Below, one piece after another: positions 34,872 through 43,926 of a stretch of DNA of 48,576 nt. The DNA is taken from assembly GCF_003149045.1 (NCBI RefSeq), contig NZ_QGDU01000028.1, positions 1 to 48,576 on the forward strand, written 5' to 3'. The notes under the pieces are model-generated. The model had not been told where the DNA came from. It did not search any database and saw only the letters and a list, made by a program, of their open reading frames with translations. Position 1 is the first letter of the stretch, and every line of letters starts with the position of its first letter. This DNA comes from Fibrobacter sp. UWR4 (lineage in GTDB: Bacteria > Fibrobacterota > Fibrobacteria > Fibrobacterales > Fibrobacteraceae). The translations under genes and the position numbers were made by a program.

Positions 34872-35945
34872 ATGAAAGCATTAAGACTTTTCGAAAGACA
34901 CGGATCCAACATCACTTTTGGAATTATCGTTTTTATTCTCGCCATGATGCCCGTCCTTTTGATGATGGGCGTCGTAAGCGGCGGTTCCACCATTTTGTTC
35001 CTGGGCAAGTGCATTAGTTTCGCCATTGTGGCCATCGGTATCGACTTAATCTGGGGCTATACAGGAATCTTGAGTCTCGGACACGGATTGTATTTCGCCC
35101 TGGGTGGATATGCCATGGCCATGTACCTGAAAATGCAGGCAACTGGCGGCCATTTGACCGATTTCATGCACATCGGTGGCCTTACCGAGATGCCTCTGAT
35201 TTGGGTTCCTTTTACACTTTCTCCGGGAAGCCTTTTGCTGGTGATTATTGCACCTGCCGTAGTTGCCTGGATTGTAGGGTACTTTATTTTCAAGAATCGC
35301 GTAAAGGGCGTGTACTTCTCCATTATTTCTCAGGCTCTTACTTGGGCAGCTTGCTCCCTGTTCATCGCCATGTCTCCCTATACCAACGGAAACGTAGGCA
35401 TTACAGAGATCAAGTCCATCTTTGGAAGCATCAAAGGCAGCGCCAATCAGGGAAACATGTTCCTTCTATTTTATGTGTCCCTCATCGCCTTGATCGCTGT
35501 TTACGCACTTTCCAAATTCCTTGTAGAACGTAAGTTCGGTAAGGTTCTGATTGCCATTCGCGATGGCGAAAACAGGACTTACTTCTCTGGATATCCTGTA
35601 AGTCGCTACAAGACTTTCATCTACGTTCTCTCCGCTATTTTCGCAGGCATTGCAGGCGCAATCTTTGTCAACTTCAATGGATGTATCACTCCTTCCCAGA
35701 TGACCATCACCTACTCCATCGGCATGGTGATCTGGGTGGCCATCGGTGGACGCGGAACCATTATCGGCGCAGTCATCGGAGCCTTCTTCATTAACATCTG
35801 CGAATACAATTTGAGTTCCGGAAGCACTGTAGAAATTTGGCAGTACATCATCGGCGTCCTTTTCTGCGTTACCATTCTGTTCTTCAAGGGCGGCATCGTA
35901 GGCTTAGTTCGCGACAAGGTTCCTTCTCTGTTCAAAAAGGTCTAA
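34872..35945 (+). CDS. urtC: Urea ABC transporter permease
   Basis: The 357-residue protein is the LivM-like second permease with about nine membrane helices. IDLIWGYTGILSLGHGLYFALGGYAM is split here as the signature region GYTGILSLGHG; VFAGIAGA-type segment IFAGIAGAIFVNFNG and WVAIGGRGTIIGAVIGA follow, matching UrtC. Start ATG 34872, 31 bases after urtB. Together UrtB and UrtC form the membrane channel energised by UrtD and UrtE. Confidence 0.94.
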   Translation: MKALRLFERHGSNITFGIIVFILAMMPVLLMMGVVSGGSTILFLGKCISFAIVAIGIDLIWGYTGILSLGHGLYFALGGYAMAMYLKMQATGGHLTDFMHIGGLTEMPLIWVPFTLSPGSLLLVIIAPAVVAWIVGYFIFKNRVKGVYFSIISQALTWAACSLFIAMSPYTNGNVGITEIKSIFGSIKGSANQGNMFLLFYVSLIALIAVYALSKFLVERKFGKVLIAIRDGENRTYFSGYPVSRYKTFIYVLSAIFAGIAGAIFVNFNGCITPSQMTITYSIGMVIWVAIGGRGTIIGAVIGAFFINICEYNLSSGSTVEIWQYIIGVLFCVTILFFKGGIVGLVRDKVPSLFKKV

Positions 35946-35954
35946 GGAGTTTTT

Positions 35955-36785
35955 ATGCAAAACGAAATCGTATCAAAAGAAGAACTTCTTGCCAAGAACC
36001 CCGCACCTATCAAAATCGCACAGCTTTCAGAATCTGTATTGGATATCAACCATGTTTCTGTTTGCTTTGATGGGTTTTATGCTCTAACCGATGTAAACAC
36101 AAAAGTCAAGAGAAATACAATTCATTTCTTCATTGGCCCCAATGGTGCAGGGAAAACAACATTACTTGACATTATCTGCGCCAAAACTAAACCCACCCAA
36201 GGCAATGTGGTTTACCATCCTATGTACAAGGAACCCGTAACCTTGACGGGAATGAAGGAATACAAGATCGTCTGGCTTGGAATCGGCAGAAAATTCCAGG
36301 TTCCCTCGGTGTTTGTAAACCTGACTGTGGAAGAAAACATGATTCTCTCCCTGAAAAAAGGCAAGAGAATTATGGACACCATTCTGCGCAAGCCCAAGAA
36401 GGAAGAGTTGGATAACATCGATGCCACTCTGCAGAAAGTGGGCCTTGCCGACAAACGTCAATGGCGCGCAGGAGCTTTGGCTCACGGCGAGAAGCAATGG
36501 CTCGAAATCGCAATGCAGCTGGTGCAAAAGCCGGAAGTCATTATGCTGGATGAACCCGCCGCCGGCATGGGCAAGCCAGAAACATTTAAAACCGGAGAAA
36601 TCCTGAAGGAAATCAAGAAGGATTGTACCGTCATCGTTATTGAACACGATATGGATTTCGTGAAGCAGGTTGCCGACAAGGTGACAGTCCTTCATGAAGG
36701 AAAAATTCTGATGGAAGGCAGCGTAACGGAAGTTCTTGCCGATCCTACCGTGCAGAAAGTTTACCTGGGTCGTGGTGGAGAATAA
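35955..36785 (+). CDS. urtD: Urea ABC transporter ATPase
   Basis: A 276-residue ABC ATPase of the LivG branch. Walker A is GPNGAGKTT, the signature loop is the UrtD-type ALAHGEKQWLEIAMQL, and Walker B is VIMLDEPAAGM; VIEHDMDFVKQ has the switch His. The first 35 residues before the fold (MQNEIVSKEELLAKNPAPIK) are an extra hydrophilic lead, also common in UrtD. AAGGAG lies upstream. Start is 9 bases after urtC. Confidence 0.95.
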   Translation: MQNEIVSKEELLAKNPAPIKIAQLSESVLDINHVSVCFDGFYALTDVNTKVKRNTIHFFIGPNGAGKTTLLDIICAKTKPTQGNVVYHPMYKEPVTLTGMKEYKIVWLGIGRKFQVPSVFVNLTVEENMILSLKKGKRIMDTILRKPKKEELDNIDATLQKVGLADKRQWRAGALAHGEKQWLEIAMQLVQKPEVIMLDEPAAGMGKPETFKTGEILKEIKKDCTVIVIEHDMDFVKQVADKVTVLHEGKILMEGSVTEVLADPTVQKVYLGRGGE

Positions 36786-36787
36786 TT

Positions 36788-37501
36788 ATGCTTTATTTGA
36801 AAAACATGGATTCCTATTATGGGGAAAGCCGAGTCATTGAAGGTTTGAGCCTGGACATCCCTAAAGGAAAAATCGTAAGCCTCATCGGTCGAAACGGCGT
36901 TGGAAAAAGCACCACACTAAAGAGCATTATGGGGCTAGTAAAGACGGGCCCCGAAACATCTCTTGTTTTTGACGGAAAGGAAATCGCAAAACTTCCCGCC
37001 TACGAACGTGTACGCTGCGGCATTGGCTACGTCCCGCAAGGTCGAGATATTTTCCCGCAGATGACTGTCCAGGAAAATCTGGAATTGGGCATACAGCCCA
37101 TTCTTGGCCGTGGAGAAAAGGTGGGTAAGAACAAGATTCCCGAATATCTCTACGACCTGTTTCCTATCCTGCCCAAATTCGCCAAACGCCGCGGTGGCGA
37201 CCTTTCCGGCGGTCAGCAACAGCAACTTGCCATCGCACGCGCCCTAGTGCAGGACCCAAAAATTTTGATTCTTGACGAACCTACCGAAGGTATCCAGCCA
37301 TCCATCATTAACGACATTGGCCGCGCCATCCGTAAGATTAACGAATGGAAGGGCATTACCGTTTTGCTGGTGGAACAGTATCTGGATTTCGTTATGGAAA
37401 ACAGCCACTACATCAACATCATGGAAAAGGGAAACATCATTTTCCACAGGGAAACATCCCTTTGTGACAAGGCTGAAGTCCAAAAATTGATGACGGATTA
37501 A
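36788..37501 (+). CDS. urtE: Urea ABC transporter ATPase
   Basis: A 237-residue LivF-branch ABC ATPase. Walker [10 protein letters not shown], signature [15 protein letters not shown], Walker [15 protein letters not shown] and the switch region LLVEQYLDF are all present; the GIQPSII form and GKST Walker A are typical of UrtE. It starts 2 bases after urtD and ends 2 bases before the urease gamma/beta gene, so the transporter and urease are translated from one message. Confidence 0.95.
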   Translation: MLYLKNMDSYYGESRVIEGLSLDIPKGKIVSLIGRNGVGKSTTLKSIMGLVKTGPETSLVFDGKEIAKLPAYERVRCGIGYVPQGRDIFPQMTVQENLELGIQPILGRGEKVGKNKIPEYLYDLFPILPKFAKRRGGDLSGGQQQQLAIARALVQDPKILILDEPTEGIQPSIINDIGRAIRKINEWKGITVLLVEQYLDFVMENSHYINIMEKGNIIFHRETSLCDKAEVQKLMTD

Positions 37502-37503
37502 TT

Positions 37504-38184
37504 ATGCATTTAACTCCTAGAGAAACCGAAAAGTTGATGCTGCACTATGCAGGCATTGTTGCAAGCGAAAGACTGCAACGCGGACTGAAACTGAATTATC
37601 CGGAAGCCATCGCCTACATTTCCAGCAAGTTATTGGAATTGGCTCGAGATGGCAAGACCGTTGCAGAATTGATGTCCGAGGGTCGAAAGATGCTGACTGC
37701 CGAACAGGTGATGGACGGCGTCGCAGAAATGATTCATGAAGTTCAGCTGGAAGCCACATTCCCTGACGGAACAAAGCTGGTTACCGTACACGATCCAATT
37801 CCTGCTACCGGGAAATTGATTCCTGGCGAAGTTCTCGTGGAGGAAGGTTTCATCGAACTGAATGCGGGCAAGAGAACACTTACTCTAGATGTTACCAATA
37901 CGGCAGATCGCCCAGTTCAAGTAGGTTCCCATTTTCACTTCTTTGAAGTCAACAAAAAACTGGATTTCAATCGCATGGCAGCCTATGGCATGCGTCTTGA
38001 TGTACCCGCGGGAACCGCAGTACGTTTTGAACCCGGCGAAACAAAGACCGTAAACCTGGTTGAAATCGGTGGTAGCCGCGAAGGTCATGGATTGAACGGT
38101 CTAGTAGAAGGCCCTATGGATGATGAATTCGTAAAAACGGCTGCATTTGGCAGAGCATCAACCTCTGGTTTTACGGGAGCTTAA
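37504..38184 (+). CDS. Urease gamma-beta fusion subunit
   Basis: The 226-residue protein joins the gamma subunit (residues about 1-100: [46 protein letters not shown], cut here in two statements) to the beta subunit (about 105-226: [48 protein letters not shown]). Most bacteria have separate UreA and UreB; the fused form is known from Helicobacter, where it is called UreA. It binds the catalytic UreC in the trimeric enzyme that hydrolyses urea to ammonia and CO2. Spacing to urtE is 2 bases. Confidence 0.95.
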   Translation: MHLTPRETEKLMLHYAGIVASERLQRGLKLNYPEAIAYISSKLLELARDGKTVAELMSEGRKMLTAEQVMDGVAEMIHEVQLEATFPDGTKLVTVHDPIPATGKLIPGEVLVEEGFIELNAGKRTLTLDVTNTADRPVQVGSHFHFFEVNKKLDFNRMAAYGMRLDVPAGTAVRFEPGETKTVNLVEIGGSREGHGLNGLVEGPMDDEFVKTAAFGRASTSGFTGA

Positions 38185-38185
38185 C

Positions 38186-39898
38186 ATGTACAAGATTTCC
38201 AGAAAAGATTACGCTCAAATGTACGGTCCCACCGTAGGCGACCGCATCCGTCTTGCAGATACCTCCCTTATTGTAGAAGTAGAAAAGGATTATTGTGTTT
38301 ACGGTGACGAAGCCAAATTCGGTGGCGGAAAATCATTGCGTGATGGCATGGGCCAGGCAGCGCCCTTTAAGGATGACGAATGCCTAGACACTGTCATTAC
38401 AAGCGCGCTTGTCATTGACGCCACTGGAATTTTCAAGGCCGATATTGGCATTAAGGACGGAAAAATTGCTGGCATCGGAAAAGCCGGCAACCCCCACATG
38501 ATGGATGGCGTTACCCCAGGCATGATCATCGGCAGTTCCACCGAAGCCATTGCTGGCGAAGGCCTGATCTTGACTGCCGGCGGTATCGACACTCACATTC
38601 ACTTTATTTCTCCCACGCAAGTTCGTACAGCTCTTTATAGCGGCGTCACCACCATGATTGGTGGCGGCACAGGCCCTGCTGACGGAACCAACGCTACCAC
38701 TTGTACGCCCGGCGCATTCAACATTCACAAGATGCTGGAAGCTGCAGAAGATTTGCCTGTCAACTTAGCCTTCCTCGGCAAGGGAAATGGGTCCTGTGCA
38801 GAAACCTTGAGAGAACAGGTGCGTGCAGGAGCTGCAGGCCTGAAGCTTCACGAAGACTGGGGTTCCACTCCCAAGGCTATTGACACTTGCCTAGGCGTCG
38901 CGGATGAATTCGACGTCCAGGTTTCCATCCACACGGATACATTAAACGAAGGCGGCTTCGTAGAAGATACCATCTCAGCCTTTAAGGGACGCACCATCCA
39001 CACCTACCATACGGAAGGTGCTGGCGGTGGACACGCTCCCGACATCATTCGCGCAGCCGCCTTCGAAAATGTCTTGCCTTCTTCAACAAATCCGACAATG
39101 CCCTTCACCAGAAATACCATTGACGAACATTTGGACATGTTGATGGTATGCCACCATCTGGACAAGAACAATAAGGAAGACGTAGCTTTTGCCGATTCAC
39201 GAATCCGTCCGGAAACCATCGCCGCCGAAGACATCCTTCACGACATGGGAATTTTCTCCATGATGAGTTCTGATTCTCAGGCCATGGGCCGCGTAGGTGA
39301 AGTGATCACCCGCACTTGGCAAACCGCAGACAAAATGAAAAAACAGCGCGGCACTCTCGAAACAGACTGCGAACGCAACGACAACAATCGCATCAAGCGT
39401 TACATTGCCAAGTATACCATCAACCCGGCCATTACCCACGGCATTTCAAAGTACGTTGGTTCCGTAGAGGTTGGCAAAATCGCAGACCTTGTCCTTTGGC
39501 GTCCCGACATGTTCGGAGCCAAGCCCGAAATGATCCTGAAAAACGGTTTTATTTGCGCATCCAAAATGGGCGATGCCAATGCCAGTATTCCCACCCCAGA
39601 GCCAGTTGTATATACCGATATGTTCGGTGCCCACGGCAAGGCTTTGGCAAAAACCTGCATCACCTTCGTTTCGGAATACGCTTTTGCAAATGGCATCAAG
39701 GAAGAACTGGGCCTCGAAAGAATGGTCCTCCCCGTAAGCAACTGTCGAAACATCAGCAAGAAGGACATGGTTCACAACGACCGCATCGCAAAGCTGGAAG
39801 TAGATCCTGAAACCTACACTGTAAAGGTGGATGGCGAAAGAATTACCTGCGAAGCCGCCACAGAACTTTCTCTTGCAAGAAGGTACTTCCTTTTCTAA
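38186..39898 (+). CDS. ureC: Urease catalytic alpha subunit
   Basis: UreC, 570 residues, holds the dinuclear nickel site. [20 protein letters not shown] opens it; GGIDTHIHF has two nickel-binding His; [14 protein letters not shown] contains the Lys that is carbamylated to bridge the nickels; [15 protein letters not shown], and the flap MVCHHL with its Cys and catalytic His, complete the active site. Length equals the family's. The start at 38186 (GGGAG upstream) is preferred to the longer frame at 38147 that overlaps the preceding gene. All key residues are present, so it should be active once matured by UreDEFG. Confidence 0.98.
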   Translation: MYKISRKDYAQMYGPTVGDRIRLADTSLIVEVEKDYCVYGDEAKFGGGKSLRDGMGQAAPFKDDECLDTVITSALVIDATGIFKADIGIKDGKIAGIGKAGNPHMMDGVTPGMIIGSSTEAIAGEGLILTAGGIDTHIHFISPTQVRTALYSGVTTMIGGGTGPADGTNATTCTPGAFNIHKMLEAAEDLPVNLAFLGKGNGSCAETLREQVRAGAAGLKLHEDWGSTPKAIDTCLGVADEFDVQVSIHTDTLNEGGFVEDTISAFKGRTIHTYHTEGAGGGHAPDIIRAAAFENVLPSSTNPTMPFTRNTIDEHLDMLMVCHHLDKNNKEDVAFADSRIRPETIAAEDILHDMGIFSMMSSDSQAMGRVGEVITRTWQTADKMKKQRGTLETDCERNDNNRIKRYIAKYTINPAITHGISKYVGSVEVGKIADLVLWRPDMFGAKPEMILKNGFICASKMGDANASIPTPEPVVYTDMFGAHGKALAKTCITFVSEYAFANGIKEELGLERMVLPVSNCRNISKKDMVHNDRIAKLEVDPETYTVKVDGERITCEAATELSLARRYFLF

Positions 39899-39923
39899 AA
39901 AGCAATCTGCAAGGAGTCAAAAA

Positions 39924-40433
39924 ATGATTGCCGATAAAATTCTCGGAAACATCCATCACGGAAACGAAGTTCCTTCCAAGACCGTGGTAGACATTCCATT
40001 CGAATGGTTTGAACTGGACAAGCATCGTATTTTTAAAGTTGCCGATGACGGAACCGAATTAGGAATTCAGATTGAGGAATCCCTTTCTGATGGCGATGTT
40101 CTCGCCGTCAGTCCCGATAAAATTTACGTTGTAAAGATCAACAAGGCAAAGCTGGTTCGCATTCCCGTCAAGACTATGGAAGATATGGGGCGCCTTGGAT
40201 TTGAATTGGGTAACAGGCATCTTTCCCTGCAAATTACAGAAAAGGATGTCACCATTCCTTATGACGAGCCCACCTTCGAATACCTGGCCCGTTTGGGATT
40301 TTTCCCTCAGGTTGTAGAAGATGTTTTTTCTGACTACATCGTCTGCAAGGCACACGGCGCAAGTAACGGCCACCCCCATAGCCACGGTCATGATCATAAT
40401 GAGCATGGTCATCACCACGAGCACCATCATTAG
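39924..40433 (+). CDS. ureE: Urease accessory nickel chaperone
   Basis: UreE hands nickel to the UreG-UreF-UreD complex. ATG 39924 has AAGGAG ten bases upstream and gives 169 residues. The N-terminal domain reads DIPFEWFELDKHRIF; the second domain has LGFELGNRHLSLQI with the conserved metal-binding GNRH. The C-terminus is a His-rich tail (HPHSHGHDHNEHGHHHEHHH), a nickel reservoir found in some UreE proteins, e.g. Klebsiella. The longer open frame from 39831 overlaps ureC and is not used. Confidence 0.94.
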   Translation: MIADKILGNIHHGNEVPSKTVVDIPFEWFELDKHRIFKVADDGTELGIQIEESLSDGDVLAVSPDKIYVVKINKAKLVRIPVKTMEDMGRLGFELGNRHLSLQITEKDVTIPYDEPTFEYLARLGFFPQVVEDVFSDYIVCKAHGASNGHPHSHGHDHNEHGHHHEHHH

Positions 40434-40441
40434 TACTAAAT

Positions 40442-41134
40442 ATGCTAGCCACTCTCCGGATGATTCAGGTTTGCGACAGCCTCTTTCCCATTGGAGCATT
40501 CACACTCTCCAATGGTCTTGAGACTTTAATTGCTAACAAGACCATCACAAACGGAGAAACCCTTCAAGAATACGTTTCTAGCTTTTTGAATGTACTTCCC
40601 TACAACGATCTAGGCGTTATGATGCTCAGTTATGATCATGCCGCCGATTTTGACTACATTCAAAATTTAGACAGTTTCTCTATGGCCTTAAAAGCACCGG
40701 AAGAAGTCCGCACAGGTTCCAAAAAACTCTGCAGCAGATTTTTAAAAATCTATGGCGAATTTGAAGGTGCAAAAAACAACTGCTTTCCATCTCTGGACTT
40801 TTATCGAGATGAAGTTTTAAAAAATGGCTCTTGCATCGGAAACCACGCCATTGCAATCGGACTCTTCGCAAACGACATCGGTTTAAACAAGGAAGAAGCC
40901 GCAAGCATTTACACCTACAGCTTGCTAAACGCCATTGTCACAAACGGCGTCAAGATGATTCCCCTAAGTCAAATGGTCGGCCAAAAGATTTTAAGCAATT
41001 CCCAAAAGAAAATCATCCAAGCCGTTCAGCGAGCCTGCACGCTGGACATGGATGACTTGGGCGTAGGCGGAACTGGCATAGATATTGCAGGAATGAAACA
41101 CGAAGAACTTTATTCCCGACTTTATATGAGTTAA
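40442..41134 (+). CDS. ureF: Urease accessory protein UreF
   Basis: The 230-residue helical protein has the UreF pattern: [21 protein letters not shown] near the start (cut: [20 protein letters not shown]-like), DKGxE-type region replaced by [15 protein letters not shown], and C-terminal [20 protein letters not shown] followed by [13 protein letters not shown]. UreF binds UreD and gates UreG GTP hydrolysis in urease activation. It is 8 bases after ureE. Sequence is divergent but position and the ends fit. Confidence 0.92.
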   Translation: MLATLRMIQVCDSLFPIGAFTLSNGLETLIANKTITNGETLQEYVSSFLNVLPYNDLGVMMLSYDHAADFDYIQNLDSFSMALKAPEEVRTGSKKLCSRFLKIYGEFEGAKNNCFPSLDFYRDEVLKNGSCIGNHAIAIGLFANDIGLNKEEAASIYTYSLLNAIVTNGVKMIPLSQMVGQKILSNSQKKIIQAVQRACTLDMDDLGVGGTGIDIAGMKHEELYSRLYMS

Positions 41135-41144
41135 TGAGCAAAAT

Positions 41145-41753
41145 ATGAGTTATGTAAAAATTGGCGTAGGCGGTCCCGTTGGATCTGGAAAAACCGCATT
41201 GATTGAAAGACTTACCCGCAAGATGAGTAAGGAATACAGCATCTGCGTAGTAACCAACGACATTTACACCAAGGAAGATGCCGAATTTTTAATCAAGAAT
41301 TCAGCCCTGCCTCCCGAAAGAATCGTCGGTGTAGAAACTGGAGGATGCCCCCATACCGCCATTCGTGAAGACTGTTCCATGAACCTGGAAGCAGTAGACG
41401 AAATGGCCCGCAAGTTTCCAGATGTCCAGATTATTTTTATCGAAAGCGGCGGAGACAACCTGTCGGCCACCTTCAGCCCCGACCTGGCCGACGCAAGCAT
41501 TTATGTTATCGACGTTGCCCAAGGCGAAAAGATTCCCCGTAAGGGTGGTCCCGGCGTTATGCGTTCCGACCTGCTAGTCATCAACAAAACGGACCTGGCT
41601 CCTCTTGTAGGCGCAAGCCTTGAGGTCATGGCCCGAGATTCCGAACGGATGCGAGAAGGCCGCAAGTACTTATTCACAAATCTCATGAGCATGGATGGTG
41701 TAGATGACGTCATCGCATGGATCAAGAAAGCTGTTCTTTTTGAAGGTATTTAG
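41145..41753 (+). CDS. ureG: Urease accessory GTPase
   Basis: UreG, 202 residues, is the SIMIBI GTPase that drives nickel insertion. The P-loop is [15 protein letters not shown], then [29 protein letters not shown] with the nickel-binding Cys-Pro-His, [18 protein letters not shown], and the guanine motif VINKTDL. All fit UreG closely. The start is 10 bases after ureF. The next 40 bases lead to a small membrane-protein gene. Confidence 0.97.
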   Translation: MSYVKIGVGGPVGSGKTALIERLTRKMSKEYSICVVTNDIYTKEDAEFLIKNSALPPERIVGVETGGCPHTAIREDCSMNLEAVDEMARKFPDVQIIFIESGGDNLSATFSPDLADASIYVIDVAQGEKIPRKGGPGVMRSDLLVINKTDLAPLVGASLEVMARDSERMREGRKYLFTNLMSMDGVDDVIAWIKKAVLFEGI

Positions 41754-41791
41754 CCCGTCGAAACATTTACCATTTTTTAAAGGAGTCACTT

Positions 41792-42157
41792 ATGGCATGT
41801 TTTGTTGTTCCTGCCGCAGAGGCGTTAATCACCACAGCCGTCACTTTGGTGGTTGAAAAAAAATTCCCCGATAAAGCCCCGTTGCAGGCTCCCCGCCGTT
41901 TATCAAAATTGCTGTGGGGCGGTTCCGCTCTGCTTGCTTTTGAGCACTTCTGGCACGGAGAAATTCAACCTTTCTACCCTTTCTTGACTGCAGCACAGGA
42001 TCCCGAATCCTCGCAAGTCATGATTCATGAAATGTCCACTGTGGGCGTTGGGATGGCTTGCATGGTCACATTGGCGTGGGCGGCCTCCTTGATATTCCTA
42101 AAGGTTCGGAAACCATCAAGCAGCCACGCAACAGTCAACCATTCCAAGGGGGCTTAA
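41792..42157 (+). CDS. Small membrane protein between ureG and ureD, unknown
   Basis: The 121-residue protein has about three hydrophobic helices (near 5-22, 38-55, 84-105). Striking polar motifs sit at membrane edges: FEHFWHGEIQPFYPFLTA and MIHEMSTVGVGMACMVT, giving several His and Glu residues that could bind metal or ammonia. AAGGAG precedes the ATG. It starts 38 bases after ureG and ends one base before the next gene. I know of no urease accessory protein like it: it is not UreI, UreJ/HupE or a Yut transporter by length or motif. Co-transcription with ureD suggests a role in nickel, urea or ammonia traffic, but this is inference. Confidence 0.8.
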   Translation: MACFVVPAAEALITTAVTLVVEKKFPDKAPLQAPRRLSKLLWGGSALLAFEHFWHGEIQPFYPFLTAAQDPESSQVMIHEMSTVGVGMACMVTLAWAASLIFLKVRKPSSSHATVNHSKGA

Positions 42158-42158
42158 A

Positions 42159-42470
42159 ATGACTTTACTCATTACCGTTTTCGCAGCTATCATTGCAAGC
42201 CTTCTCTGGTTCAACCAGATAAAGACTCATGGCAAGGACACCATGAAGTATTCCACCCTCTGCTACATGTTCTGGGGCGCTTCCCTCATGTGGCTGGTAG
42301 ACGCTATCGCTGAATACGCAGAACTTGGTGCAGAATACTTTACCCCTGCAGCAGCTGATATGCTGAACGACGCCTTCCTGGGTGTTTCTGTAGTGGCACT
42401 TGCACTCGTTATTTGGTTAGCACGTCTCCTCTGGTCCGCAAGAGACCTATGCAGAGCACACTCCGCATAA
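42159..42470 (+). CDS. Second small membrane protein in the urease operon, unknown
   Basis: The 103-residue protein has three hydrophobic helices (about 1-18, 33-52, 72-96). The middle one, CYMFWGASLMWLVDAIAEYAEL, is cut here as MFWGASLMWLVDAIAEYAEL; it carries Asp and Glu residues within a membrane segment. The C-terminus (ARLLWSARDLCRAHSA) is basic. It follows the first small membrane gene by one base and overlaps the ureD start by 22 bases, so all three are translationally linked. I recognise no family. The two proteins probably form a complex. Confidence 0.78.
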   Translation: MTLLITVFAAIIASLLWFNQIKTHGKDTMKYSTLCYMFWGASLMWLVDAIAEYAELGAEYFTPAAADMLNDAFLGVSVVALALVIWLARLLWSARDLCRAHSA

Positions 42471-43201
42471 AGACTTGCCTGCGAAATGGCATGACCGAAA
42501 TCGGGGACGCTTTCTACACGTCCCCTTACAAGGTTATGCACCCGTTCCACAACGGAAAACACTCAGACATTATGATGATGGCAGCCTCCGCCGGACTTCT
42601 CGGCGGAGACCATTTTTCGTTGCAGCTTGAATTCGGCGAGGGTAGCGACGCCACATTTCTTTCTCAGAGTTACGAGAAAGTTTTCAATACCGACGGAAAA
42701 ATTGCCTCCAAGGATATCGTCATTAACGTCGGGGCCGACGCCCGCGTCAATTACATGCCCTATCCGGCAATCCCTTTTGCCGGCAGCAATTATCAAAGTA
42801 CCGCCAGAGTCCAGATTCATCCTTCCGCAACATTTTATTACACCGACATTTTCACTTGTGGCCGTACAGGCATGGGCGAATTTTTCGCCATGGAAAAATT
42901 CCAAAGCAAGAGTCGCTTTTATGTAGGCGAACATTTAGCCTTTGCCGACCACACCCTGATTGACCCTAAAAAATTCGATTACACGAAAATCGGCTTTTGG
43001 GGCAATTACACCCATAACGGAATGTTTTTTGCGTACAGTCCCGAAAAAGAAATGCTTATCCAACTCAAAGAAAAAGTTCGAGATATGGGCAAAAGCTTTG
43101 ACGGCGTCATTGGAACATCTTTTGCGGAAAAAGGTATAATCATCCGCGCGTTAGCCATGCGTGGCGAAACTATTTGGGAACTATTCAAAAATTTCAACTA
43201 G
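42449..43201 (+). CDS. ureD: Urease accessory protein UreD (UreH)
   Basis: UreD is the scaffold on which UreF and UreG load nickel into apo-urease. The 250-residue protein from ATG 42449 has the UreD pattern AASAGLLGGDHFSLQLEFGEG, cut to GLLGGDHFSLQLEFGEG, then FLSQSYEKVF, NYMPYPAIPFAGSNY, TGMGEFFAMEKFQSK and C-terminal GTSFAEKGIIIRALAMRGE. The longer frame from 42413 is less likely. It is the last gene of the operon; no clear terminator follows before the convergent gene that ends 8 bases away. Confidence 0.92.
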   Translation: MQSTLRIKTCLRNGMTEIGDAFYTSPYKVMHPFHNGKHSDIMMMAASAGLLGGDHFSLQLEFGEGSDATFLSQSYEKVFNTDGKIASKDIVINVGADARVNYMPYPAIPFAGSNYQSTARVQIHPSATFYYTDIFTCGRTGMGEFFAMEKFQSKSRFYVGEHLAFADHTLIDPKKFDYTKIGFWGNYTHNGMFFAYSPEKEMLIQLKEKVRDMGKSFDGVIGTSFAEKGIIIRALAMRGETIWELFKNFN

Positions 43202-43209
43202 AGAGGGCC

Positions 43210-43926
43210 CTAACATTTCACTCCTTCCAACTTCATCTTTCGCATTTCCCAATCAGGCATTCTGCGTTCCAGAAGCCTGTAAAAAGCCTTGCCGTGATCA
43301 TTGTGAACCAAATGACATAACTCATGAACGATCACATATTCAATGCATTCCTTCGGTGCTGCGATGAGTTTTGAATTGAGTGTTAGAATTCCCCCTTTGG
43401 AAAGCGAACCCCACCTAGTTTTCATAAAGCGCACTTGCATTTGCAGGGGCGTTTTTACTGCATATTTTACCTTGTAAAAATCAAGAATTTTTCCGAAGTT
43501 GAGTACAGCTTTTTCGCGCAACCACTCGTCTAGTAATTTTTTTACAGTATGCGGATTGTCCTGCCTTGCAGAAACAACGACGAATCCACCTGAGATTTTT
43601 ACAGGTTTATTGCATTGCTCACACGCATCCAAAATTTCAATTTTCAAACGATATCGTCGGCCCAAATATAGATGGGTTTCGCCACTCAAATACTGCCGCG
43701 GAGAACTTTTTTGCGGAAACTTCGCAAACCAATCCTGTTTTTCAACGATCCATGCCGCTCGCTTTTTCACCTTAGCGGCAACAAGATCTTGTGACGAACC
43801 AACTGGAGCCTTCACCTCAACGGATTGATCAGGCAAGACAGAAATTTCCATGGTCTTTCGTTCACAAAACGCAATTCGATAGGAAATTTGTCGATCACCA
43901 TAGGCTATGCGATATTCATTATTCAT
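43210..43926 (-). CDS. YgjP-type (DUF45/M48-like) metallopeptidase
   Basis: The 238-residue protein from ATG 43926 has VIVHELCHLVHNDHGKAFYRLL, here given as HELCHLVHNDHGKAF: the HExxH zinc motif and downstream His of the YgjP-like family. An N-terminal beta part and MKTRWGSLSKGGILTLNSKL (the TRWGSCS-like motif) also fit. Such genes often sit in type I restriction operons, but their role there is not established. It overlaps the hsdR end by 8 bases, so it is coupled to it. Confidence 0.88.
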   Translation of the reverse strand: MNNEYRIAYGDRQISYRIAFCERKTMEISVLPDQSVEVKAPVGSSQDLVAAKVKKRAAWIVEKQDWFAKFPQKSSPRQYLSGETHLYLGRRYRLKIEILDACEQCNKPVKISGGFVVVSARQDNPHTVKKLLDEWLREKAVLNFGKILDFYKVKYAVKTPLQMQVRFMKTRWGSLSKGGILTLNSKLIAAPKECIEYVIVHELCHLVHNDHGKAFYRLLERRMPDWEMRKMKLEGVKC

